Origin: Pseudoscleropodium purum
Lineage: Eukaryota; Streptophyta; Bryopsida; Hypnales; Brachytheciaceae
Direction: 5' to 3'
Length of the DNA: 64,000 nucleotides
NCBI GenBank assembly: GCA_963969395.1
Contig: OZ017799.1
Location: forward strand, 6,140,501-6,204,500
In this document: positions 50,901 through 62,103 of the stretch, in pieces
Numbering within the stretch: position 1 is the first letter of the stretch
How the letters are laid out: each line of letters starts with the position of its first letter
The notes under the pieces: generated by a model
Told to the model about the DNA's origin: nothing
Database searches by the model: none
Seen by the model: the letters and a program-made list of their open reading frames with translations, nothing else
Position numbers and translations under genes: made by a program

Positions 50901-52172
50901 TTGGACATCAAATGAGTGAACTGTAAATTTGCACAGTATTGAAATAGTTGCACCCAAATTTTGACCCAACACTCTTTTGAAAAGAATTTGAACAATTTGG
51001 ATAATAATATGTTGGATTATTTTATAAATTGTTCATAATAATGAGGTGCAATTACCTTAAGTCTTCTCTTCATTATAATTTTTATTTGGCATACTAATTT
51101 CAAAAAAAATTCTATTTTCAACACTTGATCATCCAAGAACAAAATCCCATTCAAATTATAGTAGATTCAACTCAAATCCAAAGCCACATTGTGACAAAAA
51201 TACATCCCTTCTTGCTTGCTTGGCTTTGAATGCACTAAACTTCACAACCACACTTTGGATTTGAATTATAGAATACATTTGAGACTACCATGTTTAGGAA
51301 TTTATCTTTTAAACTCACCATTTTGATCTACTTATTTATTTGTAGCACAAAAGTAAATCTAATGTGGAAATATTTCTACCTCCAAACTACAACCATAACA
51401 AACACTAAAATTGAAAGAAGAAGCAATCCACAATCGAAAACCACATTGTCTTTATAACATCCACTTTAAGCCTCTACACTCACAAAGATCATAATGCCAA
51501 AGGAGGAATTCTATGCAACTCACCACTTAATGCCCATCACTAGTCATCAATCATCTAACACTAGATTTTTACAATACATAAAAACAAATCAACATATTCA
51601 TAAAAACTTGAAGAGTTTGGTACACACAATATAAGACTTTGATATTATAAATATCCAAAAGTGTACAACTTCTTCCAACAAAAACTCATTGCCAAAGGTG
51701 TCAAAACTTGAAAATTTTAAACTCACACAAGCTACTACTCAAATTAGCCTATATATGGAAGCACTTGGGATAGGTAATTGGAAGATTGAACATCAAATTG
51801 TTCTCCCTTCCAATACTGAAATGTAACAACTAGGGCCCATGCATATCCTACTAAATTCAACAACACTATTGATATCAACAAACACGTGGTCCAATTATCC
51901 CTATCTTTTGAATATGAATATATGACAAATTTCGTTAAAATGACGGAATTCCGTTAATTTGGCATTTTTAGCAATTTAAACTGTGCACTCTAAACCTTTT
52001 TTTTCTATACTAGAATCTATACAAGTTTTAGATTTTCAAAATCTACATATCTCCTAGATATCTAAAATCTTTAAGAATCATAGATTTTTCAAATTGCTTG
52101 ATCTGATATCTATGTTAGTCATAGATTTTTGAAATCCAAAAGTGACCTAAATGTTAGCAATGTACACTTGTC
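47993..52172. other. AT-rich spacer, no gene recognised
   Basis: Four kilobases of very AT-rich sequence with no frame above about 65 codons on either strand, many short T or A runs, and no clear repeat structure. It is probably decayed transposable-element DNA, but no terminal repeat, primer-binding site or polymerase motif was seen. Confidence 0.55.
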
Positions 52173-54190
52173 CTAGATGTCAAGGTGTGAAAATGGCATA
52201 TAGAATATTGCTGTTTTAACAAAATTCATCATATATCTTTCTATTCCTCCCAAAAGAAGACTCACTTCAAAAAGTATAATGGGTACTACACATGTTCTAT
52301 TCAAAAACTTTAGAAAGTTGACAATGAAGTAAACATCCATTACTAATAGAACCCCACTTGCAATTGATATAGCAAGGTTCAATCTAACATCAATTTTGAA
52401 TTTGAAATATTCTATGTTCTTGCATTCTTCTATGAACTCTACTTCTTCTTTAGGAAGCAAGTAAAGAAGTAGGGGTCTATGACCTAAGCTTGCAAAACTA
52501 TGAACGGCACATTTCATGAGGATCACTATGTTTAAAACACAAGCAATGGCTTCTATTGGACTCACTTGAAGTCCTTGCACACAACGACCTATAACCCCAT
52601 AGATGTGGCCTATGGCTTGTGCACTTGCAACGACTATACCCATACTCGAGCTATCTTGTAGGAATTTGAGTCCATCAGGGTTGACAGGACGGTCGGATGT
52701 CCGGACGTGAACGTTGTGTCCGTAGCGTCCGCTAACATTTGTCCCCCTGTCTGCCCTATCCACCCTGTCCGCCCCGTCCGTCTTGTCTCGTACGCCCCGC
52801 CCGTCTCGCCCCACCCCGCCTTGCCCTATCCACCCTGTCCGTCCGCCCCGCCCGTCCACCTTCTGACAACGGGAGGGACGCTGCGTCTACTGACATTCGG
52901 ACGTCTGGGTTAAGGACGCTATTTTGGGGCAGACGTACTGATTTGTCAACCCTGGAATTCATCATATGGCAGAAGCACATTTCATCTCAACAATGCTAAT
53001 TCTCCATGTTTAGAAAGTTCAACATTGAATTCTTTGGAATTTGCCACTTTATGCCCAATAACTAGTACCTTTGAAAAATTCTTTGCTAGTATTTCTTTCT
53101 CAAAGGCTTTGAGATTGCAAATCTCTTTGTGAATGTCAGGAATTAAATTCACAATGACTTGACAACTTGAGATGATCTTTATGTGGGATTTGCTCCAAGG
53201 ATACCATGGGGCAATTTCACCATCTCGAAGAGTTTCATGAAGATTAGCTAGCATTGCCATGCTACACATAGTGTTCTCAAGCATAATCATTAGAACAAAC
53301 AAAGGGTTCAAGGCACCTGTACAAAATGTCATAAAAAACATTTATTGTTGTACTTTCAACCATATCCTTAGTGAATCCCCATACATCCATTGTCAAGGTG
53401 ACCAAGGTGATAATGAAACCCCACAAAGATGTCCACCATTGGCGTGTAGCTTCCCTTCCAATGCACTCTCTAGGGCATGCATTACAAGAAGGTTGCAATT
53501 GAAACCAAAAGTAGAAATGAGTGAAGTAGATCCACATGCCTCCCCATCTTTCTTTGTTGATACTTTGAATCAACCTGAAAGAATGAAATAGATGCACTTA
53601 GAACCTCTATCCATAATCTCAATCAACCAAGCTGTCTTTGTCGGCATGCAACCATTCAACAAGAAGGGACACACTTGTAGTTCATGCCAGACCTCTCTGG
53701 TTGAGTTCACCATATCATAGCTAGAACCATTTCCATGGTTACCACATGTGCCCAGAGCGAGGATCTTCATTGAATTCACAAAGTACATCATCTGCAGAGG
53801 CTCACTACTCAAAGCATGAATGCTTCGATTCCGCAAAGGAGCTGGTGAAGGCATGGCGTTACGTATCATGTGCAAGAATCTAGACACTGAACAGAACACG
53901 AAGTGTGCAAAGAAAGAACTGTTAAAGAGTCTGGGACTAGTAGCTAGTAAGTGGCAATTGCAAACTATACCTCTTCGCAAAGATCAGAGCTCGCTTCCCT
54001 CCACCGCAAGTAAGAAACGCATCCACGGAGCTTCCAATGCATACGCCTTAGCTCCCGCACTGCACTTGTATGGAACTGGCTTAACAAGCAGAAAAGATTC
54101 AAGGTGCTCGATATTTAAGCAACTTGCGGACACTGGAACGTTAACTGATACGGAGCTGCACCCACCTCGTAGACAGAGAGTCCAGAATAT
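52173..54190 (-). pseudogene. Broken multi-pass membrane-protein gene, unknown family
   Basis: Read on the minus strand, coding-like pieces follow one another. An upstream exon at about 54190-53993 contains EHLESFLLVKPVPYKCSAGA. The next pieces lie at about 53790-53600 (YFVNSMKILALGTCG) and 53575-53340 (SINKERWGGMWIYF, with a hydrophobic TSLWGFIITLVTLTM). Then 53341-52982 has GALNPLFVLMIMLENT, and 52675-52173 has QVSPIEAIACVLNIVILMKC and two more hydrophobic segments. The last two pieces share one frame but are separated by a TGA (52984-52982) and by the hAT-like element at 52676-52954. A shift near 53340 could be a small intron or a frameshift. It is probably a lineage-specific membrane protein with five or more helices. 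I cannot name the family. At least two lesions make it a likely pseudogene. Confidence 0.5.
52676..52954. mobile_element. Non-autonomous hAT-like element inserted in a coding frame
   Basis: A 279-bp GC-rich block in AT-rich surroundings. Its ends are perfect 11-bp terminal inverted repeats, CAGGGTTGACA (52676-52686) and TGTCAACCCTG (52944-52954). The flanking octamers GAGTCCAT (52668-52675) and GAATTCAT (52955-52962) agree at six of eight positions, as expected for an old 8-bp target duplication. CAGGG-starting ends plus an 8-bp duplication are typical of the hAT superfamily. The interior has no transposase; it contains a CCGCCCCGTCC-rich minisatellite with a phrase repeated 70 bp apart (52753 and 52823). 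It splits the membrane-protein frame described at 52173-54190. Confidence 0.8.
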
Positions 54191-54394
54191 AATACGGACG
54201 ACCCAAGGTCCAGAATATGCTACTGCAAGGACATGTAGAGCAGTGGTTCCGAAGGAGATATGAAGTCAAAGTCCAGAATTGCAACACAAGTGAGAGACTG
54301 TTCCAAACAAAGTGCACTCATTTATACGTTCTCCAGTCGATGACTTTACCGACAATTAGATGTTGAAGTGAAATCTACCATTTTGTTCTCAGAT

Positions 54395-54710
54395 CCAGAA
54401 ATTGAGAGCACGTGGGGCACTGGGAATTACAGGGGCTTTAGCCCGGGTGAAAAGGAGGGGGGCTATTCTTAATCCCCTGACTCTGGCTCAGCGCGCGACG
54501 CAGGCTGTGGAGGGAGGCCAGGGAGTACAGCTGGGACCGGCCCCTCGTGGGCGGGCCTTAAGCCGAGCGGGAGGGCCTCAAGCTTGGGCAGGACGGCGTT
54601 TTCTGAAGAAACGCAGGAGACTTACTGGCTCCGAAGCCCGGCTCCCGTCCCTGCTACCTGCTCCAGAGCGCAGTCTTCTTCAGTTGTAATAACCCCAAGC
54701 AGGAGCTGCA
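54395..54710. other. GC-rich island of unknown origin
   Basis: About 300 bp strongly enriched in G and C, including a CpG-rich centre (GCGCGCGACGC, GGGCGGGCC), abruptly bounded by AT-rich sequence. A 95-codon plus-strand frame (54402-54689), rich in Ala, Arg and Gly, is open, but it reads like random GC-rich translation. It could be a GC-rich mobile element related in composition to the insert at 52676-52954, or the promoter of the minus-strand gene that follows. No terminal repeats were found. Confidence 0.5.
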
Positions 54711-54759
54711 AACCATCTTATGAGGTATAGCATGTGTAAGCTAGTAAGTTTGCAATGTT

Positions 54760-54960
54760 GACCTCGTACGAAGGAAATATGAGGTCCTGATCCACCAAGG
54801 TCAGGAGCTTCTCGTTACTGTCAAGTATATATCATCAATGGATAAATTTGTTTGCAGAGTTGAGATCTTCATACATCAAAGTCTTCATCAAGGTTTATTG
54901 CGTATCCACCTCCTCACGAACGAGGTCATGGCCATGATCTACTGGACCAGAAAAAAACAT
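54760..54960 (-). pseudogene. Short decayed coding patch
   Basis: Minus-strand frames here read as protein-like pieces interrupted by stops and frame changes (MFFSGPVDHGHDLVREE; LDSNEKLLTLVDQDLIFPSY, the latter ending at a possible GT donor). I recognise no family. The patch lies upstream of, and on the same strand as, the broken membrane-protein gene and might be a lost exon of it or of another gene. Confidence 0.25.
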
Positions 54961-56508
54961 GCTCGGTGCAGCAGAAATGGTTCCAATAAAGTCACATAAA
55001 TTGGTTTCTTCCTGCACCTCAACGGATGAAGCAACAAAAAGGGAAGCAAAGTTAATGAGACACGGCAAATTCAAAGCGACATGGCAAATTCAGTGTCTCC
55101 ATGTTGCTGTCGGCCTCATTGCCTTGAATGTTTCCTTCTGCATCAAAAGTCATCACGGTCGGCCAGATCGATGACCACCCCTCAGTTCCTTTAATTTGTG
55201 TGAATAAACTGGCCACTTTTATTGTTCGTAACTATCGATAACTTCGAATGGAAGTGTGTTTATGTTATATATCGACAGCTTCTGACGATATTGATTGACA
55301 GAAGATGAAATTTGCATTTTTCAATAGCTACCTTGCGGTCAATGTGAAAAATCACACTCAGGAGATACGAGTTGGTCTCTGTTGGCGAAGGTAAATTTTC
55401 AGAGCTTCCATCAGGTGCTCCTCGCCAGATTGATTGAAGCGGAGGTCACTACTACAGCAATCATGTTCCACAAGTAATTGAAAATTTCCCATTATTCAGG
55501 CGAAAGATCTCTATTTCTATGGTGGTAAAACGTCTAGAATTTCAGAGTTAAGAGCACGAATATGGGCAAATTATTATGTGCAAAACTAACCGGGCTCCGG
55601 CTATGGTATGTGAAAGAGTGCAATGAGAGCATTAAAGTCTATCAACTAGGCGATGGAGTGCATATCGTCAGTTTCGTTCACCCTTTAAGGGCGAAGAATT
55701 CATCATTTTGAAAATGACAATTTTGAGGGATTTTTTTGTGGAAAATGTTATCTACATGCTAAAAATTGCTAAAAAATATGAAGTAGTGATTGGGCCTACT
55801 TGTCCTTAAATGGCTAAACTGGAGCATTTCTGAGAGGCTAAAAATTGTGACATTTATCTACAAAATGTTCATCTAACGAAGACTGTTATTGATTCACGTT
55901 TCAGGCCTCACGCCTTAAAAAGTGTCAAAGTTGTGCAACTCCGCCAATTAAACGAAATTGACTTGGCATGACGAATTATACTTGAAGAATGACGCTCCAT
56001 ACCGCTTTGTCATCGACATTTGAGAACTAGCTAAATGCAAATTGAGTGGAATTCGGGCATAGTTGCAACAAATAAGTGTTGTACATAAGAACTACTCAAA
56101 CTTTCCTTCAATGCAAAGCCACCAAACTTTGTCAGGAACAAAACTTAGATCGATTGAGATACTAAATATTTACTCACAAGGAGGGAAGACCCATTTCCAT
56201 CACTCTACGTGAATTTGTTACTTAAAGTACAATGAGAATCTCGTAGCAAAGTCTTGTGAAACAGTTACTTGCAGGAAAGGATGAAGATTGTTGGAGCGAA
56301 TTATGATGACTTCATAGGAACCAGAAAGGTGTCTATGGAGCCAATGGAAGAAAAAGAACCCTCACAAGCCATGACGATCTGTCGACCTGATTGATAGCAT
56401 TTTGTGGAAGAATTTTGAGTTTTGTTCTTTCCACAGGTTTTGTCCATATTCATCTCCGGCAAAATTCAAGTACACGAAACGCCCAACTGCACCACGCTGT
56501 CAAGAAGA

Positions 56509-56880
56509 TTACATATTTTGAATAATTGTGGTCATGTTTTGAACCAATATTATTTCCCTCGTAGGATTTCGCCAAATCTCTTTTGCGTAATTGTTGTAGG
56601 CAGTGCCACTTGTGGCTTCAATCTTCGCTTCCAACATGACACTATCTATGATTGAATCGTCTCCGAGCATTGTGACACATGTGCTCGTGTCCATTTTCTT
56701 GAAGTTTTGAGACAGGTTTTGTTTATCAAGAGAGAATTTCAGCTGCTCAAGCCAAGTGTGTTGTTCAGATTTTTCTGAAATTACCCGTTGTGTGCGTATT
56801 CCGAATTTCAATCGTCCTCGATGGCAGAAGAGCTCCCAGAACTGAAACTTTGAAACTTACTTGTTTCGATTCTGTGTTGA
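56509..56880 (-). pseudogene. Coding-like patch, unknown protein
   Basis: The minus strand is open for about 100 codons from 56811 to 56509 with convincing protein composition (SEQHTWLEQLKFSLDKQN; TCVTMLGDDSIIDSVMLEAK). The same frame can be followed upstream to about 57020 through two stops (AELPFTEFPMK, then SFKSTQNRNK, which is followed by a GTAAGT donor-like site). It may be an exon cluster of a real gene or a decaying one; no family is recognised and no complete model could be built. Confidence 0.35.
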
Positions 56881-57067
56881 TTTGAAACTTTGGGAAGCAT
56901 CTAACCTCTATTTCATTGGAAATTCGGTGAACGGCAATTCTGCAAGTAAATTGCTGTTTCTGGAACTGTTTTCTGTCGGGGCATCTTGCGGCAAGCTTGC
57001 ATTATCAACCATGTTCAAGAATCATGCGGGCATAGTCGAGTTCAAGTTTGGGAAGTATTCCATTTAA

Positions 57068-57289
57068 CCCTTAAACGTCGAAGGGGTGACCCTAGAAATC
57101 ATCCTTTTCTATTACGGTGTGAATCACTAGCCTCCGAAATTGCAAAAGTAGTCATTGCAAGTCAAACTACTTTAGAAGATCTTCCCTTTCCAAAACAAAT
57201 TTTGAAGATGAATAGTTGCACTTTTGTCCTACACAATTTGATTCCCTATCATCCATTGAACACAAAACATTTGCCTCGGCGTTCAAGGG
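57068..57289 (+). mobile_element. TTAA-flanked MITE, copy C (best preserved)
   Basis: A 222-bp element with TTAA at both sides (57064-57067 and 57290-57293). Its terminal inverted repeats are CCCTTAAACG and, on the other strand, CCCTTGAACG (nine of ten matching). The interior aligns with copies A, B and D. It has no coding capacity. This copy defines the ends of the family. Confidence 0.75.
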
Positions 57290-57293
57290 TTAA

Positions 57294-58479
57294 TGTCATT
57301 ACAAGTTCCTGATCAAGTTTAAAGGTGATTGAGTCACTTACTCATTGACTACTCACAAGAGGGTTAGAACTTGTGACAATTATTCTTTTCTTTTGTGAGG
57401 CATTTGATTAACTATAGGTAGAAATCTAAATAGTGGAGATTGATGAAGGCAACTTGACCAATTGGTGCTTCAATAGCTCGTGGGATTTGTTAGGTATGGA
57501 CAACCCAAAGCACAATTTGGTGCCTAAAAACACCACTTCATCAAATGCTTACAATGTGCACTTCTCCTAAGTGAATATGCACCTAATGTATTTTTAAAGA
57601 AATAGTTTAAGAACATCTACCCAAATCACTTTGACCCATCATTTTTGTGCATCCAATATCCAAATGATATGTTATTTGGTGCATTGAAATCTCTTAAGAT
57701 TTGTCACCAAGAGTATACAATTTTTTCAATCTAATTATAGCAATTATTTAGAGTAGAAAAAGGTGGAGGTGTTAGGTGTTCCTACCTTCGTCTATAACAA
57801 TATTGTATTGTTATAGACATTCTCTTACCAATTTCTCCATTAATATTGTCAAATTTAGATAACATATTCCAATGGAGGAAATGATAAATTGTAAACTTGT
57901 AAGAGATGTTACCTTAGTCTATGGCATAATGGGTGTTTTATCATCTTGATTGTCTTGCCACTAACACACATTAAGGAAAACCGAAATTTCACCATATGAG
58001 ATTGTAGGATCCAATGTAAATCCTAGAAATTATATATAGAGTGGAGCTTCGTCAACATACTTTTAGGAAGATGAAGGAAAGGAAAGGTTTATAAAAAAAA
58101 CTGGTAGAACAAGTATGTCTACATTTTGGTCCCCATGGAACTATGTCACACATTCATAAAAGAAAAGTGCCAATGCCAAGTAATAGAAGTTTTTCTTAAA
58201 GAACACCACCTAGTTTTATCACTAACTATAAATTGGACAAGATTCAACAAGTGATAGTACACCAATGTCGGCGGGGCTTTTTTTTTTCATTTTTTAAGAA
58301 GTGCCAAGGTGCCAATAGAAAATGTTATAGTGGTGCTCCAAATTCCAACATTGAGCCACATATTGAATTGAAAATATCACATTAGTATATATTACATATC
58401 TATACTTATGTTTTTCATCCACAATCTGACAATTTCATCGAAGGTTTTTTTCTTATTTTGAAGTTTTCTAGCAAAAAAA
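57294..58479. other. AT-rich spacer
   Basis: No coding frame of note and no clear repeat, apart from a short palindromic GTAGGAACACC/TATAACAATA stretch near 57790-57830. Confidence 0.4.
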
Positions 58480-61160
58480 TTCATAAATTGTCATCAATTT
58501 TTAGCCAAATTATTTGTTTCAAGTGCAATCTGGCCAAAAAATAAAGCCAAAAAAAAAAAGCCCTGAATGTAGGATTACAGCATGCCAGTTTCGTCTTCTT
58601 GGTGTACAATATCCCAACCATTGCACCTTGACAATTTATCTTCAAAGTGATACCAAACATATTCGGTGCCTGTTCCTTGAGCAAGCTAATCGACAAGGTT
58701 GTCTCCACCGTCTTCCAAGATTCACAAGCTTCGGTGCCTCTTCCTCTGAGCACTTTCTTTTTCTGTCGGTTTAAGAAACTCCTTCGTGTAGCAGCAACAC
58801 TCTTTCAGAACATTCAAGTGTCTCAAATTTCTGCTTCGCATCTGCGTTCATCCAACATTGAGGAAAACTTATACCGAACACATCCTTGAGGCTCGAGCTG
58901 GAAAGTGTCGCAGTAGTTGGCTAATACGCATGTTAGATGCACTTGTAAAGCATGACCACATCACCTTAACAATACGCTGTGTGTACCAATTGACAGCAAA
59001 ATTGACTTGGAAACAAAGAAAATTGGTACGCAAGAAAGGCTAGTGCTAACGTACCTTTTCATGTGGTCTTCACATTGTTGGAAATTTTGAAAGAGCAACT
59101 CTTGAGTGATTGGCGATGGCATTCCACTCGAGATTCAGGTGAAAAGCCTGAATTGCACGTCCTGTCAGAGCAAAATGGAGATAGTCCAAACCGGTCTCAT
59201 TTTAAGTCCAGTGCTTAAGCACCCAGGAAATGGGGATCATGTCATGGTCTACTTCCGTTGATATATTTTAAAGTTCCAAAATATATCTTGCTGAAAAGCC
59301 TGCTTATCCAGATAAAATGCTTGTATTTCGGCTATACAAATCTGAACTATTGCAACGTAGGACTTCCCAAATGAATACTCCCTACTTTGAGTAAACTTTA
59401 TAAGAGAGAGGATTGATCGTAGTATGAACAATAGAGCAACAAGCCCCAACAGTGTCTGGATGTCACGGAGAAGGTTTACTGAGTTCTTACTGGCAAGCTT
59501 CATCAAGACTTTGTCTTTTTTCAAAACCTTAAATGTAGAGTTGGGCATTTGGGGAACGGAGTCCACTTGTATTTTCACAAGGAAGATCCAATACTCATTC
59601 ATCACCTGCACTACCAACGACAACATATTGATCCACTGCGTTTAAATGTTCTTTTAAATCTTAAGGCCTTTACAGTTTACTCTCCATCACTTATGCGAGT
59701 TGCTGAAATTTTAAGTGACACTTTGGGGAATGTGCAAAAAAATTAAGTAGGGACGCAAGCATGTCCTTGATATGGGACCCAACAAGGTCCACTTAGAGTT
59801 TCAATTGTTAGATTAGTGAAGTGCGCTTGAAAAGTCAAAACTACAACAATTATTTTGGGGTACAACCATCTTCACATGAACGCCATTTTTTAAGAATTAA
59901 GGCAGTTGTATTCAACAATTAAATTCTATTCAAAAAGTACCACATTCAAAGCAATAGTGAAAGCAGCTCTAGGTCCAATTTTGAGAGCTGAATTGAAGCA
60001 ACAACATGAGGAGCATAATTCATAAAAAGAAAACAATAAAAAAATTGTAAACAATCAAGGGATTGGAACTGTACCATGCAGTATATGTCTACAAGTCAAG
60101 GAGCCCTTTTTGTCTTCAGCTGCTGCACCACGCCAATTCTCTTTCCTAGAAATGTGTTTACTCCATCTACAAGTACGGGGCAATAAGCACAAGATTGTAA
60201 GTAAAGAAACACGGAGCTCAGACTACCCCAACCTACACATTCAATTGCGTGAACTAGAGAGAGCATGATACAACAAAAAGAAAGCCCAATATAAAGTACA
60301 AATTGCAAAGCTTGCAAGACTGAAAGTAAGCAAATTAAAACCACAGAAAAGGGGAGGTTTTTTAGCTGTTCAAAATGATGCCGAGCAGACTCTATGTTAA
60401 TTAATTGCCATCAGCGCTTCCATAAGTTGTAATTGCGTTGCCAAGGATCTTCTCATCTCCCTCCACAGAGGATTACACCAAGTACTTCATGTACTTACAC
60501 AAGTCATCTCTTCACTGATAGAGTTCCGCCCAGGTGTGTTGAAATTTTACGTTGGCCTCATATGACTTCTTCGTTTTCTTGGTTGGAGGCTCAAGCTGGG
60601 ACACATTGTCTTCTTCATCGTGAATACCATCGACCTAATGAAGCTTCCCCTTCGCATTGTTTAACTCGACAATTGATGCAGTGTTGCTTGTAGTGAATCC
60701 ACCAGACAAAATGTTCACGACCTCCATGACGAGTTTTGATCGAGTCGCAGTGATGAAGAGAAATGTCGGAGGCTTTTGAATTGAACACGAGCACCACAAG
60801 ATCTGGTCACTTTTGCTTGGCAGCACTTCTCAAATTCACAGCGTTGTGAGTTTGAGACCAATACTTGGAAAATCATGATACTGAATCCCCTGTCCTAGCT
60901 AGACCTCTCAATTAGAAAAGACCTATAGTGTTTTGTAACCTCACCGGCACACAGTTTCCAAATTGGTCTCGCCTTAGAATTGAAGCAAGAGTTATTGAAG
61001 CAATTGGATCTTGCAACAAGTCAAGAACACAACAGTTGAAGTAGAAAAAAAAAAAAAAGCAATTGGCTTCAAATATAAAATCTGTATTGGCCTTCGCACT
61101 CCCCTTTGACAGAATATAAGACATCGAACGAAGCTGAATGTTGCCAAAGTTGTAATCAAA
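58480..61160 (-). pseudogene. Decayed or heavily split minus-strand gene, unknown family
   Basis: Several minus-strand pieces have strong protein character but cannot be joined without passing stops. They are about 61160-60915 (MNFLLQFDYNFGNIQLRSM; LLQDPIASITLASILRRDQF), 60826-60420 (TATRSKLVMEVVNILSGGF; EPPTKKTKKSYEANVKFQ, reading through stops), and 59626-59249 (open for 125 codons, with the hydrophobic TLLGLVALLFILRSILSLI). Further on lie about 59240-59070 (LDYLHFALTGRAIQAFHLN) and about 58760-58570 (EYVWYHFEDKLSRCNGWD). The number of in-frame stops argues for a pseudogene, although a gene with many short exons cannot be excluded. I do not recognise the family. Confidence 0.35.
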
Positions 61161-61752
61161 TTGAAGCAGAAAATTCATGCGCATGATTACAATTCGTTGC
61201 ACTGTGTAGGAGTAAGGTAGACTAGCCTATTTTACCACCCTATTAGCAATTTGAATATCTTAGAGTCAACTCCATTAGAGAAATTCTCAGCCCTCCAGAG
61301 GGTCACTCCAGAGTGATCAAACCAATATATTAATCACCTGAAAATTAATCACCTGAAAATTAGTTGGGACATATAGTCAGAGTGCCTAGTCAGAGTGTGT
61401 GAACTTGATGAAAAACAACAAGGCTGGAAATAACGAGGGTGTAATAAAAAACCTATTTAATAATCAACCACTTGAGTATCATTGAATTTGATTAATTGGA
61501 AAATTAAGCAAATTCAATGAACTTAAGCAAAAGGAAGTGGTTTCTAGAGCTTATTGCCATAATAATGAATGAACTCTTACATTTTGTAACTAGCTTCAAA
61601 AGTCACTTAGTTTGGGATGTTAGGGGATGAGAAGAAAAGTTATTTATACAAGTGGATTAGTAGTAAGTAAAACAATGCATGTGGAATATGTAAATTGGGA
61701 TTAATAGGAACACAACCACCTGTAGTTAAATCAAAATTAGAAATTTTATTCA

Positions 61753-62103
61753 AAGTTGAATTTCAGACCCCATTTAGGTATAGCAGAATGATTTTTTTTT
61801 TAAACTTTAAGCACAACAAAGTAGGAAAGTTAAGCTAGTTTTCATCTCCAAAAATCTTTTTGAAGTTTAAAAGCTTTAAACAAAAGGTTATGGAAAAAAT
61901 TAAGAGAGGGTGTTTGAAAATGTCAAAAGAAATTCCCTTTCAACCTCTTTTAGAATTTTGTCCATAACTTTTTATTAAAGGCTGTAAACTTCAAATTGAT
62001 TTTTGGAAATGAAAAATAGCTTGATTCTCTAACTTTGATTAATTTAAAGTTTTTTGAAAAAAATCATTATACTATGCCTAAATGGGGTTTGAAATTTGAC
62101 TAT
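61753..62103. mobile_element. Long foldback (MITE-like) element
   Basis: Arms of about 165 bp, roughly 61753-61918 and 61935-62103, are inverted copies around a short centre. Matching landmarks include CCCCATTTAGG against its complement CCTAAATGGGG near the outer ends, and AGGTTATGG against CCATAACTT near the centre. Similarity is high with small indels. No coding content is present, and no target-site duplication was identified with confidence. Confidence 0.7.

Noticed and set aside
54402..54689. 95-codon Ala/Arg/Gly-rich plus-strand ORF
   Set aside because: Explained by high GC content of the island, with no recognisable domain.
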